64,000 nt of DNA from Chinchilla lanigera. Lineage: Eukaryota > Chordata > Mammalia > Rodentia > Chinchillidae. Positions within the stretch are counted from its first letter, which is position 1; each line of letters starts with the position of its first letter. Below, piece by piece: positions 22,216 to 35,078 of this stretch. The notes beneath the pieces were generated by a model that saw nothing but the letters and a program-made list of their open reading frames with translations, was not told where the DNA came from and ran no database searches. The DNA lies in assembly GCF_000276665.1 (NCBI RefSeq), contig NW_004955416.1:862173-926172 (forward strand), read 5' to 3'. The position numbers were made by a program, and so were the translations under genes.

Positions 22216-24044
22216 AACTAGGTTCCACTTGTGTGGAGACGAAAGGAGCTGGGAAGATATGGCTCTTTCCTGAGCGGTCTTCCTAGTGACTCAGGAACTG
22301 CTTAAATGGAAAGTGGATTACTCTTTGCTGTGGTTATTTCAGAATCCTACTCTCTTTCCAGAGATGATTCACACAGGTACTTTCTATACTGAGTTTTTTT
22401 TTCTTATATCCATGGGGAATGCTGACAGTAGATGATAGGATTTTCAAATAGTGGAGGAGGTCACTTCTCAGGATATGTTTCAATCTCTTTTGTAACCAGA
22501 GAAGCAAATACATTAAGAATAACTACAAATAAATATTGACTTCATTTCTCATACTCTTCCAAGTTTGTCTTTCGAATGTTGCCCTTTAACGACTAAAAAT
22601 CCACTTTAGTATTCATAAGAAACAGGACACAATTAGGCAACCTTGCCAGAAATGAGGTAAGGGTGAGGCTGAGAGGTTAAATCTACCATTCGCCAGGACA
22701 TATGGCCCTGCCTTTCTCTCACACACAGGTGCCACATTATCCCACTTTGGGCCTCCAACACATTAGCGACAATGCTTCAGCAGAACTTGTTCCAATTTCT
22801 GGATTTTCATCCTCAGACTGAGCAGCACTTTAAGAGAATCCTGATAAGTACCATAGACAGTTTTGTGTCATGAGATTCTTAGAAAGCTATGATGTTCATT
22901 TGAAAAAGGAGGAAAATAAAAATATTCAATAAATACTTGTTTTCTGGTGAAAAATTAAGCAAATTCTCCAGCAAAATGTTTTAGGGAAGCTAGTCATGTA
23001 CATGAGGTTTCCTTGATAATTACAAATGATTTCATTTATGAGGTTATTATTAACATTCTCACTCTATTTTTGCAATTAGTGTAATGAGAAACAGCCACAT
23101 TTAGGAAATTATATCAAATATATGATCTATTAGCCACATTTTAAATGATCACTCAAGCTAACTCAGAATGGAAATTATTTCTAATGTATTATATTGTTTA
23201 GGAAGACTCGATGCCTGAGGGCCGCTTCAGAAAGGAAAATAGCTACTTAACTACCCGAGTTTTGGACTAGTAAGACATTCTGAACAATAGCAAAAGATCA
23301 GGGTGTCTTTCCACTAGACCTAGCCTCAGAACATCAGTTTGGAAGCCCAAGTATGACTTCTTGTTCAGGTGCTTACTTCTATTTATCATTTTTATAATCT
23401 GCATCTCTGACTTTAGGACCCTAAGGCTGCCTTACACAAAAATTCTTTAGAATCACCTATAATAGTTGCTATTACTGGCTTTGAAATGGTCAAATTACTA
23501 GCTTTCCATTGCCAAATACCATAAAGAAGGATTATTTATTCTCATGGTGCAGATTTACATTTTTAAACTGCAGGGGTCTAGAAAGAATCCCTTCTTCTCT
23601 CCCTCACATATATTTCACAAGCCAAATGGCCATCCCATAATAAGGTACATGCTTATTACCAAAAAGTATCTATTGTCCCCTGGCAAAGCACATCCCTGTA
23701 GTTTACAGACTCCACAACTATACTAGTGTTACATTTCTGCAAGTGCCCTTAAATCTGGGTTATTTTGAAAGGAAAAAGTCTCCCAATTACATTGACAAGA
23801 GAAAGCAAACAAAATTGCACTGTATTTATGTTAAACTCAGAAAGTAATTTATAATGCTCACAGTACAATGGGAAAAGAAAGATATTTATGTGCATCTAAA
23901 TCATGTAAACTTATTTTTAAATTCTAGGTGATTAAAAAATCAGCTTGTGGTGTGCTATAAATGCTCTGGAGGCATGAACAAGTGGCAGATCATGTCCAAG
24001 TGTAAAGAACAAACGTATTTTGACTTCTGCTTTTCTCCTCTTTG

Positions 24045-24480
24045 TAGTAGACTGAATAATGGCCTCTCCAAGATGTCCATGCCTTGATTCCCAGAACGTG
24101 TAAATATGTTACCTTACACGGAAGAAGGGACTATGAAGATGCAGTTAAGTAAAGGATCTTGAGACATTATCCAGGATTATCAATGGGACTCAGTGGAGTT
24201 GCAGAATTCTTACAGGAGGAATGGAGGACATATCAGAGGACAGAGTGGTAACATCAAGAAGAGGCCACTCACTAACCAAGCAATCAGGAGCACTCTAGAA
24301 GCTGGAAAAAGCATGAACTGGATTGGCCCCTCAGGATCCAGAAGAGTGGCCCTGCTCTCTCATTGTAGACTGGTGACCTCCTAAAGACAGTAATTACAGT
24401 GCAGTAAATATGTGATGTTTACTGTCCCAGTGCCTTTATGTTAATTTGTTGCAGCAACAGTTAGGAAATTCGTATACTCC
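24045..24480 (+). mobile_element. MaLR-type LTR (MLT1-like), nearly complete
   Basis: Starts tagtagactgaataatggcc and carries atgttaccttacacggaaga, aaggatcttgagacattatc, a purine-rich middle, gactggtgacctcctaaaga, and an end ttaatttgttgcagcaacag. This order matches MLT1-type solitary LTRs. No internal retroviral sequence adjoins it. Confidence 0.8.
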
Positions 24481-25409
24481 AACTGATAGAAAGTTCTAGG
24501 TGGAAGGTATGTGACTCTTTTTGCTGAAGCTAAAAATCTGATAGGGCTGCTCATACAACTGGCTTCTGCCTCCTAGTGACCTGGAGTTTAGGAGAAGGCA
24601 GATCCAACATTAATCACAGAACACACCTGCTGTAGAGCAGTTCCAGACCATTAGACAACATACAGTGATCACATACAGTGCCATCTCCAGTTCCTTAATA
24701 GAGCCTGCTATGCCTCTTGTCTCTGAACATCAAAGGCTACAACCAGCCACATCTCAAAATGAAGCTCTGAGTGAATTAAAGATGAAGACGACTCCCTCAT
24801 CCATGCACAGACAGCAATACTGATCACACACCCAGCACTCCTGTCCCTTCCTCTTCCTTCACAACACCCTGATTTGGTACAGGGCTCCTCTCCCTCAGGG
24901 CCACAGTCCTCAGTGACCCACTGCACTTCAAAGGTAGGCTCTGTTGACTTTGGCCAACCAGAACCTTCTATTTTCTAGGTATTTTCACCCTGATTAGTGC
25001 ATGGGTTGGCCTGTCACCAAGTTTTTCAATCAAAGGTGATCTCAGGATCCCTCCCTGGCAGACCACAGCAGGGGAAACATGCTCACATTTCTGTTGGACA
25101 GTGTTATGCAGGGATATGAGGCCCAGAAATGCAGCCACTCTCTTACCGCCAGCCCAAGGGCAAAGCGGGCACATGGAACAAGGAGACTGGGAAGAGAGTG
25201 AGTGCAGCCACAGATCAACGCATTCCAGTGGCTGGCTCCATCTTGAAACCCACTGTAGGGCAGCCACTGGGGTCTCTTCTTGACTACTCTGTGTGGTTTT
25301 CTGTTGCTGTTTGCTGAAAGCATCTGAGTGATGAATGTGGACATGAAATTCTCATGATTTTTACTTTCGTATGCTCACTGCAAAGCACTACTTTCCTGAA
25401 TCCTCGTAT

Positions 25410-25560
25410 TCCCTTCACTCACCCAATGAAGTAGAAACTATTATCCTTCCTTAAATACAGGAAAACTGAAACATACAGAGGTTAAGACACTTGTCTAACA
25501 TTTCAACTAGTACATGGCAGTGCTAAGTTTCAAACATATGCTGCTGGACTCTAAACCATC
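25410..25560 (-). mobile_element. MIR SINE
   Basis: Reverse complement of the MIR core: aggaaaactgaaacatacag, aggttaagacacttgtctaa, agtacatggcagtgctaag, then a diverged gctggactctaaacc end. Confidence 0.75.
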
Positions 25561-25967
25561 TACGTTATTATCTCGGAGCTGTTTACCTTCATAAAACTCA
25601 GAAGAGTAACTATCTTTATTAATGCTTTAAATTTATATTATGCACACTGTCTAGACATTCTCTCAATAAACTATGAAACAGATTCAGAAATAAAATCCTG
25701 AAAATCATAAAGCTTTCGTTCTTTTCTCATGCTAAGCTAGTCAGACTACTCACTTTCCCTCACTTTTCAATTTCTTACCAATAAAATGAAATTAGCCGAT
25801 AAAATTCCTCTTAAAATAATGAACATAAGGGTGGTACAGTAACAGGAATCCTGAACTGGGTATAAGAGTACTTTCTTTTAACTCTAGGTGTGTGACCTTG
25901 GACAAGTTAATGTCCATGCCTGTCAACTTCTCTGAAGCCAAGTTTCTTGTGGTTTAATATTCTAAGA

Positions 25968-26050
25968 TTCTGGTGCTGCAGGCATAGCTCAGTGGTAGAG
26001 TGCTTTCCTAGCCTGGGTAGGGCCCTGAGTTCAATCCCCAGCACTGAAAA
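25968..26050 (+). mobile_element. ID-type SINE
   Basis: ggtgctgcaggcatagctca, then gtggtagagtgctttcctag, then gagttcaatccccagcactg. The tRNA-derived A box (tagctcagtgg) and B box (gttcaatcccc) are both visible. It is one of the better-preserved copies here. Confidence 0.9.
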
Positions 26051-27034
26051 ACATGCTAAGCTTCTATGACTCTCTGGCTCTGAGTGTTGAAAGGGTTGTA
26101 CTAAATTGTCCAAGTAGCAAATGAAAGCCTATTTTTTCATTAGGTTGAACTGATAAGCACCAAAAATTTTACTATTCCATCGTAATGCTCTATTTCTACA
26201 CTATCTAGCTTGCTTTTCCTAAAAGTAAAACATGGTGTTTTTTATTATGTTTTATTCTAAAACAAAATCTCAAAATTCCACTGGTTGCAGTGAGTGAGTG
26301 GCTATTAGAAAAGCATCACCATACACTGCTCATCATTTATGTGGAAGAGATGAGCTATGGCAATGTGATGGCCTTTTCGATGACCATTTTGATTGATGGT
26401 GGAGAAAGGAAACATCCTTTGTCAGGGTCATGTGTACAATAACACCCTGCAGATTTAGTGGAATGATTTACCAGGGAAGGCCTTTCACCCTCTGTGCTCT
26501 GTACTCCAGAGTTTCCTCGAGGCCAAAATTACAAAGCAGCCAACATCTACTCCTTGTTAGCAGAGGAGATCAGGGAAAATGTTAAATCCATCGATTCTCA
26601 GGAGAATTTTGGAAAAATCACCATGCTGAGTTCTTTTTGGTTTCCCAACGCCTCTCTGGCCCTGGCTCTATAGTAGGGACCAATCTGCCTCATTTCACCG
26701 GAACAAGAACACAGTAGGGATCACTGAGGGCAAAGCCACAAGCATCTGCGAAATAAAATGAAATGCCTGTGAGCACACCCTGGACCACTGTTTTGGGGTA
26801 AGACAACAGCTCCATTTACCGTGTTTCAACAGGGAACAGGCACCGGCGGCGGGGCCCATCGGTGTGATGGCTTGGGGCTGGCCCTGGGCTGCACCAGGAG
26901 CTGCAGAGCATGTCCTGCTCTTTGCTTAAGTTTTGGACACAGGCCTACCAGTGTCCTTCTGTGTTCACTTCCCTAGCTGAGGGAGCAAAAGTTTAAACAG
27001 CTTGTAGGAATATCCTACTTCTCATTACAATAAC

Positions 27035-27130
27035 AGTAGCCAGCATTTACTAAGAGCTCCCAGGTGTCAGACTCTGTGTTTTACTATATCTGAGTTATCA
27101 TTCAGTCCTCACAACTATCCTATGAGGATA
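27035..27130 (-). mobile_element. MIR SINE fragment
   Basis: agccagcatttactaagagc, ccaggtgtcagactctgtg and tcctcacaactatcctatga match the reverse complement of the MIR 3' half. Confidence 0.7.
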
Positions 27131-27147
27131 AAAAAGACATCCCAGTG

Positions 27148-27580
27148 TTGTGGTTTAGATCTACAAGTCCTCCACAATTCTCGTGTGTGTGTGTGCAAAG
27201 TGATTGGATCGTGGGGTGCTATACTCATCCGTGGATTCAACCACTAAGAAGTTCAGCAGCTGGGGTGCCGTTAGGAGGCAAGGCCTGCCTGGAGGTGGTC
27301 ATGGGGTGTCACCTGGTAGGGTGTATTCTTATCCCCGGCTCCCCCTTCTCTCCACACTTTTCCTGGGCCTTCTCTCCACACTTTTCCTGGGCCTTCTCTC
27401 CACACTTTTCCTGGGCCTTCTCTCCACACTTTTCCTTTGCCATCCCCTCTACCACGCTGCTTCTTCCTTGGAGCCAGCTGACCATGGACTGAAACTGTGA
27501 ACCAAAAGAGACCTCTCCTCCTTGAAGTTGTGGGTGTCAGGTATCGTGTCTCAGCAGTGGAAAAGTGGCTAAGACACCCA
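27148..27580 (+). mobile_element. MaLR-like LTR with internal 24-base repeat
   Basis: Begins ttgtggtttagatctacaag and has aaagtgattggatcgtgggg, a ggaggcaaggcctgcctgga segment, then accatggactgaaactgtga and an end near gtggctaagacac. This layout resembles MaLR-type LTRs. Four 24-base units interrupt it at 27345-27440. Confidence 0.6.
27345..27440 (+). repeat. Four tandem copies of a 24-base unit
   Basis: The unit cttctctccacacttttcct + gggc starts at 27345, 27369, 27393 and 27417. The first three are identical; the last has tttgc in place of ctgggc at its end. As 24 is a multiple of three, the plus-strand frame reads a repeated FSPHFSWA, but there is no sign that it is coding. Confidence 0.97.
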
Positions 27581-27864
27581 CGGAAAGAATTCCCTCACAG
27601 TGGGGGACGTTAACTCTTTACCATAATCCTCATTTCATTTTTTATTTAAGCAAAGAAACACTTCAATTTAATGAAAAAGTAAGTTCTTGTACGTAAGTGT
27701 TCTGCTGAGGCAGCCAGGTAAGGGAAAGCAGGACAGGACAAGGTGTAGGGGATACAGTATCTGCTGACTGCCCATCACGTGCCATGGAGACTTGAAACTG
27801 GCCTGGGCACAGTCTGGTTTTCAGGTCAAATCATTGATTTGCATAACAGTATTGAGATAATTAC

Positions 27865-28080
27865 AAGCTCGGGGCTTTGGAGTTAGGCTTCCAGGTTTAA
27901 ATTCTTGCTTTGCCATATATCTTTCAGACTGAGTCCATGATATCCTTTGTGGCCTCAGTTTTCTCATCTATAAAATGGGTATCACTTAATTATTTACCTC
28001 ACTGGGTTGATACAAACATTAAATTAGTTAATGCATGTGAAGTGCTTAAAGTGTGACTGGCACATAGTGAGGACCTAATT
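27865..28080 (+). mobile_element. MIR SINE, well preserved
   Basis: tttggagttaggcttccagg, then tggcctcagttttctcatct, ataaaatgggtatcac, taatgcatgtgaagtgctta and tgtgactggcacatagtgag follow the MIR consensus order. Confidence 0.9.
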
Positions 28081-29499
28081 TTGACTATTCTTGGCTATTG
28101 GGATATTTGTTGATTGCCTTTATTTCTGGCACTGTATGAATTAGTCAGTGAAATCTGTTTTAGCAAAATAATGTGTGTGTATACAGTTGTGCAGCAGTTA
28201 GGTATTTCTGCTAAATTTATTTCATAATTTCCCTCCCCCACCTGGACCAGCACCTGTCCCTGTAAAGGGGACACAAATATGCAAACAGAGCTGCACCCCA
28301 GGACTGCTTTCCTAGCTTGGGGACACTTCCCAGCTGTCAGAGGCCCCCAGAAAAGTTACACTTCAGGGCTCACAGCAGAATTCAGCCTGCCTTGCTCCGC
28401 AGTTCCCCTGGGTCACATCCATCAGAAGGAGATAATTAGCCTGTTATTTCTGAAATCAGTCAACTGGCCTCATAATCACTTCCTGAAGACCTCCAGGCAG
28501 GTGGATGACTGATGAAGAAGATGATGATGATGGGGAAAAAGAACATAGAGAAACAGGGACACACACTGACGTGCAAGGAGAAAGACACATGAAGTGAAGG
28601 CGAGCAGAGACGAAGCCACAGAGGACGCAGGCACCGGAAACCTTTGTCCTTTCCCTGGTGAAAAGCAATCAAATGGTCTTTAGTTGAATTTCTATGTCTG
28701 TTTTTCATGGAGAGCAAACTGATGATGCGGAAGCCATGAGCCATGTAGCCTTCATATTGGTGCTTCCTTCCCTGCCCTCTACCCTCCTGCCCTCTGCCCC
28801 GGCCTCCTCTCACAGAACCTGCAAACAGCACAGATCCTGGATATGGAACGTGATCCAAATTTTGGCTAATTTCTTATCTGCTGCCAAGAACTCGCCCAAA
28901 TTATTCTGCTTCTCTTTGGTTTAGATGCCAGTATGTATTAGGGGAGGCTGGAGGTCACTATCTTTGTTGCTTGTTGTGAGGGTAAAGTCAGAAGAGGTGA
29001 CAGAGAACGCCTAGCAGAGTACCTGATAGGAAGGAGGTGCGCCGTAAACCTGAGTGTCTCAGTCCTGAGAACCAAACTCTCTCCTCCATCTTTAAAGCAA
29101 AGGCTGCCGAAGAGTGGGCTTACCATTGAGTAAACATGCTTCAGAACACCTGCTATGCTTCTCTTCCTGAGAGATGCCTGACTGGGAGCCAGTACAGTGA
29201 GTTATGAGCCCCGCTTTATCACCCACGAGAAGGGCAAGTGGCAAATACTAACACTTCCTTCCCTGCAGTTTGCAAGACCAACCATTATAACATACATGGG
29301 TACAACAAACAGCAAAAATAACAAGATTTTTTAAAATGCTGTGTGGTAACCACCTTGCTTGTCCACTGTATCCATTCTATCCCTCTCAGAATTCAGCCAA
29401 CCTCAACTTGCTGTTACTCCTGGAATACAATATGAACTTTTCTGCCTCTTGGTCTTTGTACAGCAGCTTTTGTCAGTTAGTTCATTGAAAGTAAAGGTC

Positions 29500-29675
29500 T
29501 ATGCCTATATTGATTAATCAATGTTTCATGTCTATGTCTTGTAATATGAGCAACTATTTTAAAGATAACAATATGCAATGTACTAACCATTGTTACTCTC
29601 CTAAAATCTTGTTTTGAATTTTACACCATTGTTCCTATTGTTTATTTTTCTTTTCTTTTAAAATTAAAAAAATTC
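29500..29675 (+). mobile_element. L1 3'-end fragment
   Basis: Plus-strand relative of the L1 3' UTR: tatgagcaactattttaaag, ataacaatatgcaatgtact, aaaatcttgttttgaatttt, ending in an A-rich tail near 29655-29675. Confidence 0.8.
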
Positions 29676-29694
29676 CTCCTTTTTTAACCTATCC

Positions 29695-29822
29695 ATTTAT
29701 ACCTTTTTTGGAGATAAGGTCTTGCTATGTTACTCAGAATGGATTTGAACTTGGGATCTTCCTTTCTCAGCTCCCCAAGTAGCTGGGATTGCAGGCATGA
29801 GCCACCATAACCGGCTTCCATT
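29695..29822 (-). mobile_element. B1/Alu-type SINE (7SL-derived)
   Basis: ggagataaggtcttgctatg, gaacttgggatcttcctttc, then ccccaagtagctgggattgc and aggcatgagccaccataacc: the reverse complement of a 7SL-derived monomer. Confidence 0.88.
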
Positions 29823-31814
29823 CACAATTTTTATGGATACTTTTCTAACCTCTTCAACTTCTCCTCTGGCTGCCTACTGAATACTGTGTGTGCTATTATC
29901 ATAGTACATTCAGCCTCATCATTATATTGAGTTGCCTGTCTATACCCAATTCCTCCTTTTCCTGTGGGGGTCCCTATTTCTTTATCTGTATGACCCTCAG
30001 GTGATTAACATGAAGTTGGAAGTCAAACAGAGTTATGCCAAACAGAGTTGGAAGTCCAACACGAGTTGAACGCAGAAACAAGATATAGTCCCTGTATAAA
30101 ATCATTAGAGCAAACAACAGGTGCATTAAAACCCCACCTGAGGAGAAAAGTCACATGTCTCTGTTAGAAATTACATGATATGCTTGAGCAGGTGGAAGGA
30201 AAATAAAGTTGAAAGAAAGGCTTCATGAAGGAGGTCTATGTGTGTGTGTCTAAGGAAGGGATTATTTGGAGACAATTTAGAGAAGTGATTAGAAATATTT
30301 CCCGAGCTCAGCAGATCACTACCAACTTATCTTACGGTGCCTGTATTTGCACTATAATTTTGGTGGTAAACAATATACATCGTCTCCTCCTTGGAGTACA
30401 CATGTTGTAGCAATCGGCTGGAGAAGAATTTTGGCTTAAAGCTCTTAGACCATTCAGGGACAGGTAGACAGCTAGACAAGTAGCAGCTTTGAGTCTTGAT
30501 GGGCTCAAGGTCACCTCTGCAGTCACCTCTGGTTCTGGCCTTCATCATTAAAGTGACAGGGAAAACGGCTGCTACTCAGGGTTAACTTGGCTCTGGGAAA
30601 GGTAGTTCTGTTGCAAACAGCATAGGCCAAAGACAGAAGAGGGATGTTCGTTTCCTTCAGACTCAGCCATGCTTAACTAGAACCCAATTCTCAACCAATT
30701 TACCCACAGCTGGTCATCACAAGGCCTCTGTGCATAGTGACGAGACACCAGTAAGGACGTCCTTCTCCTCTCCTCACACTGCTTGAGAGAATCATCCCTT
30801 TGGGCCATTTCTTTACAGACAGCACTTCTTGTGTGGGGGAAAGGATTCAGTTTACAAAGATTTAGCTGTAAAATTTGATAGGTGATTTTCATTTTGTTCA
30901 TTTTAGAATTTAGGAGAAATAGCTGGCTGATCTCTTCTGGAAAAATAACTCAACTGCTATATATTTATATTTAAGGAAACCCTGTTTAAATTGGCAGTGT
31001 GTGTGTGCAAGAAGTGCTGGCCTAGACTCAACAGGCAAAGTATTTCCTAGGGAACCTGTTGGACTGAGATATAAATAAAAGGTAACAATATGGTGGGTTG
31101 CTACTATAAGATTTTCACTTCTTCGCTATCATATGATGCTTTGATAATGTTAGAAAAGCTTTCATTGACAACAAGGCACATCTCTTCAATAGTGAGCCAC
31201 CTAGCAGAATCCTGATGAGGCTCAGAGCATTGTTGTGCCCTATTTCTTAGAAAAGTTGAGGTGTCTCTCTTGCAGAGCATACAGCAACTGCTCAAGGAGG
31301 AGAAATTACAGGTTGGGTCCACTATCACCTTCACTAAAGATTGATCAAAATCTTGGGTCTGGATAACTTTTAAATGTTATAGCTTTGAGTTCTGTTCCAA
31401 GTATCTTCCTAAGCAATGAGTCCCTATAGTGATTTATTTCACATATGTTCTAAGCAAGATCAGAAGATGGAGATGTTTAAAAACCATTCTGTGAGTGTTT
31501 GTGTTGGGGGCTCATGATATATATGTTTTTATGGTCTTCGGCAACTTGATGGCACAGAGCATGTTACAAGGGAAAGAGCCAGAAAATCCCGGCTCAGGCC
31601 ACAGCTTTACTAGCTTCTAGTTCCCTTGACTATCAGTTACCAGAGATTTTTCCAGATCCATGTGAGGATGGAAAGAATAAGTCAAGGAGCAAGCACCCTT
31701 TGTTTTTTCTCAGTCATGCTTCCCCAGCAGACAATTATCCTCTGTTGGTTACCTGATATTGTGTCAGTATTTGGTAAATTGTCAGTTCACTGTAGAATGT
31801 TGTATCATTACAGA

Positions 31815-32195
31815 ACATAACTTTAAGTGAAAAAAATTGGACACACATGTCCAAATACCACATTGATTTCTCTTGTGTGAGAAACCCTAAGGGTAAATAA
31901 GGACCAAAAAGTGGCTGGACATTGGGAAATAGGAGAAAAATGTTCAAATGGGAAAAACAAGGGAGGAGGCAGGGGGAAGAAAAAGAGGGAATAGGGTTAA
32001 AAGTAAGAAAAATGAATGGCAGGAAAACAACAGAAACAAAGTTTTACAAATGAGGAAGGGAAGATTGAAGGAAAGGGAGGAGAATGGGAAAAAAGGAATT
32101 AAAATATGTATGTAGAGGTACAAATTCCCTCTGATGAATGTGATTATTATATATGTAAAAAAAATGTACCAATAAAATTAATTTTAAAAGAGGGT
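31815..32195 (+). mobile_element. L1 3'-end fragment with purine-rich tract
   Basis: It contains ttgatttctcttgtgtgaga, then a long A/G-rich run (31930-32105) typical of rodent L1 3' UTRs, then tgaatgtgattattatatat and an end taccaataaaatt. Confidence 0.75.
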
Positions 32196-33794
32196 TATAT
32201 CATTATCTACACTTTTATTATTTTATTAAATGCAAGGAAAAATCAGAAGCAGTAACATAGATAAGTTTACCAATAATTCACAAGAGATTTTGATCCTTTT
32301 TTGCAACAGGCTATATGCTCGAAAATATTGTTTCCATTTGATCAAATTAAAGATATTTTGGGGTTGGGGATTAAACTATTCTTAGTAATTTATCTTAAAA
32401 TGTCAGCTCTAAGTGAGGGGATTCCCATCTTTGTAACATTCAGCAGAGACTCTATGTACTGACAGCTAGCCACGCTTGGCCACCTTGACCACTTTCTCTA
32501 CTTCTGAGACCTCAGGACAACTCACTCAGGATACAGGCCTAAGCCTCCCAAATTCTTTTTAAAAAATTTTCATCAGTACATTGTTTGCAGTAAATAATGA
32601 TTACACTCATCAGAGCCTCCCATAAATTCCACTAGTGGCAGGGAGGTGGCACAGGGGGAAGGCACGGTCCCATGTGGGCTGACCTCTCAGGTTTGCACCT
32701 GCTACCAAAACAGAAGAACACGGTCTGTTTGCCTGAGGCCGAGGTGCAGTGATGAAGACTGCAATCCTTGGTGCCAAACAGTGTCCAAGAGTCTGAGAGT
32801 TAAGCTGGTGAGCAACTGTGTCTCAGTGACTCCATTTCCCAAGCGCAAAATGCTCAATTAGTGGCACCTCAGGACTGACACATTCTTTTTTAGAAAGTCA
32901 GAAAGGAGTATCACTTTCAAGACAGACTCTCAGCAGGTAATATAGGAGTGGTATGGGTCAATCTAATTATTTTCAGCTCTGCTTTGGCAGTAATCACAAA
33001 GGGAGTCTCAACCTATTTTGTGGCTTCAGAGTCCTGTTCATGTCCTCAGCAAAGATCCACCCTTTCCAAAGAATTGATGGACTGATAAAGGGTTGCCAGT
33101 GCCAAGTTCCCCATAGACTCATCCAGAGGCTTCGACGCTCTGCTGATAAACGAGGAGGGTTGTTCCCTTCGGAGATATTCTGACAAAGATGAAAGGTCAG
33201 TATAAAGGGCAATAAGATGTATGAACCCCCAAAGTAGTGTTTTCAGACAAACTGATCATATCTTGACAGTCTATTGCTCTAGTCTCTGACTTGAACGTGT
33301 ATTCCAAGATGGATGGGAACAGGGAACAAGATAAAAGGCAACTATATTAAACCTGGGAAAATCCTTCTTCTTTAGACAAATGATAAATCTGCTGAATCTG
33401 TGGTAAAGAGCAGATTGATTATATATAATATTCAGACAATCTTCCTCTTGAAATGTTAATGGTTTAGAGCCAGTCAACTGCCCTATAGGACAAATTACAA
33501 TCTTGTTTCAACATGGGTTAAAATGATAGGAGTTGTCTGTAGTGTAAAGATGAGAAAAATGAATTTAGACAAAACTGGGAATTGTTGAAAAGTAGCAGGT
33601 AAAAGTCTTCTAGGATGCTCTAATATCAATATCATAGTCAGCAAAGAAAACCACCTCCTGCTTCCTTTATAAATTCTCTTTTCATATTACTTTATTTCAT
33701 TATTAGGGCAACTCTCCCTGCTATGGAACCACAAACAGAAGTGACAGAAAATGACAATGGTTAAAAGAAGAAGGCTGTGGAAACACGAAAGAAA

Positions 33795-33893
33795 GGATAG
33801 ATTGGGCACCTGCCACATGTCTGAAATTGCAGGCCAGCCTAGAAAACATGGTGAAGCCTAGTCTCAAAAACAAAACAAAATAAAACAAAACAA
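33795..33893 (+). mobile_element. B1-like SINE, degraded
   Basis: ggcacctgccacatgtctga, then ccagcctagaaaacatggtg, aagcctagtctcaaaaac, and an A-rich tail of caaaa units. Confidence 0.7.
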
Positions 33894-34164
33894 CTGAAAA
33901 CAAAACCCAGAGATCTGTTTGCAGGCATTTGTTGTGGGCAAAGTCGACATCAAGCAATTGATTCCTTAGGTTTCAGAAGTGCTGAGTTAGCTTCTTCAGA
34001 GGAAAGGTGGAGGCCTCAAAACATAGCCATGATTACCATCAATAATAACATACCTGGATGGGTCTTTGGAAGTTAGTGATCCATATTTCTCTCACAGTGT
34101 TTATTAGACAGTCTTAGGAGAGCCCAGAGTTGGGAGTACTGTGATTGAAAGGCAGATCACTCAC

Positions 34165-34302
34165 CAGGACATCTCTCCTCTTCCTCTGCTGGTTGCTCCT
34201 TCTCTGGCTTGGGTGGGCCTTTGATTTTGTGCACCAAGGCACACAGCTTTCCTGTCCAGGAGGTGTCCTCCTCCTCCTCCTCCGCTTCCTCCAAGGGAAC
34301 CC
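34165..34302 (-). CDS. RYR3: RYR3 exon K: symmetrical exon with acidic linker
   Basis: 138 bases, starting and ending in phase 1, so it could be skipped without shifting the frame. Acceptor ttgctag, donor GTGAGT. The product is VPLEEAEEEEEDTSWTGKLC, ALVHKIKGPPKPEKEQPAEE, EEERCP, plus the first base of a split Ala codon. The run of Glu comes from a short CTC/TCC trinucleotide tract on the plus strand (34266-34292), so its length is a likely point of species variation. The segment links two helical blocks of the solenoid and is poorly conserved among isoforms. Confidence 0.95.
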
Positions 34303-35078
34303 CTAGCAAGCCATAGACAGAGTGAAAACCCAAACAGTACACAAAACTTCCAAGAGTTAGAAAAAATGTAAAAACTCTGCTTCCCATTTTTCTGGAAATC
34401 TCTTAAAAGCCCACAGGCAGCCTTCCTATGAATATTTACCTATGTCATGTTTTTTGGAAAGTTCTTTTTTAAGAAAAGGTGATTTCCTGTGTATGAGAAC
34501 ATGAAGTAATTGTAATCCTTGAACTTTGCTTTTTCTACTCACAAAGGGCTCTAGGATATCTAGAAAGAGTTTAACTTTGTGCTATTTTAAATGAAAAGCT
34601 CAGCTGCTTCCCACATATTATTCAATCCACCCATATATATCAGCAGATATGAGCCAGAAGATATATATCACAGTGGGCATTGCTGTCTTGGAATCTTTAA
34701 GGACAGAAGTCACTCTTCCTTTCTCACATACTTTGTAAGAGCTAACATGCGGCAGCAGAAAGTTCCCACCAGATCACTTTAAGTGGACTGGATGAGGTGT
34801 ATATTAAGATCAATTATTTTCCTTCTTTTTCCAGGGACCTGTCCCCTCTGCATCCACAAAGCCTCTACTATGCAGCGGGAATTTCAGTCATATATTCTGC
34901 CAGGCTTATTTCCCACATCTTCTCTGACTCTTTTTGTTAAGGTAGAGCCACATCTTGAACAATGGCTAGAGCACTGTAATGTAAAATGCAAGGGGCAGTT
35001 TGCAAACCCTCCATTGGCTTCCCAAGGAAGGAATGGGGAACATATTCTGTGGCCCAAGCTTATCGCTTAGCAGCTCAC
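34303..35078 (-). other. RYR3 intron J-K
   Basis: 776 bases, no repeat recognised. Confidence 0.9.

Larger units (their letters stand above)
10648..34164 (-). other. RYR3 intron K-L, 23.5 kb
   Basis: The largest intron in the window, 23,517 bases. Repeats listed separately include the long L1 at 14522-20732, other L1 pieces, SINEs, MIRs, MaLR-type LTRs and a tandem repeat. Stretches without a recognised element: 10930-13200, 13353-14521, 20733-21974, 22216-24044, 24481-25409, 26051-27034, 28081-29499, 29821-31814, 32196-33794 and 33894-34164. These contain only short open frames without family resemblance. The segments at 21240-21560 and 26270-26700 read like ordinary unique sequence and might be worth a conservation check. 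Confidence 0.85.

Noticed and set aside
24045..24480. Endogenous retrovirus with coding capacity
   Set aside because: Only solitary MaLR-type LTR sequence is present here and at 3625, 27148, 48215 and 49560; no gag-pol-env remnants adjoin any of them.
25968..26050. Possible tRNA gene, because A and B boxes are visible
   Set aside because: No cloverleaf with a proper anticodon stem closes. The sequence and its A-rich tail match an ID SINE.
27145..27500. Repeat-containing small proteins with FSPHFSWA or STLFLGLL units
   Set aside because: They arise from the 24-base DNA repeat inside an LTR, are open in two frames alike, and have no homologue or expression context that I can see.
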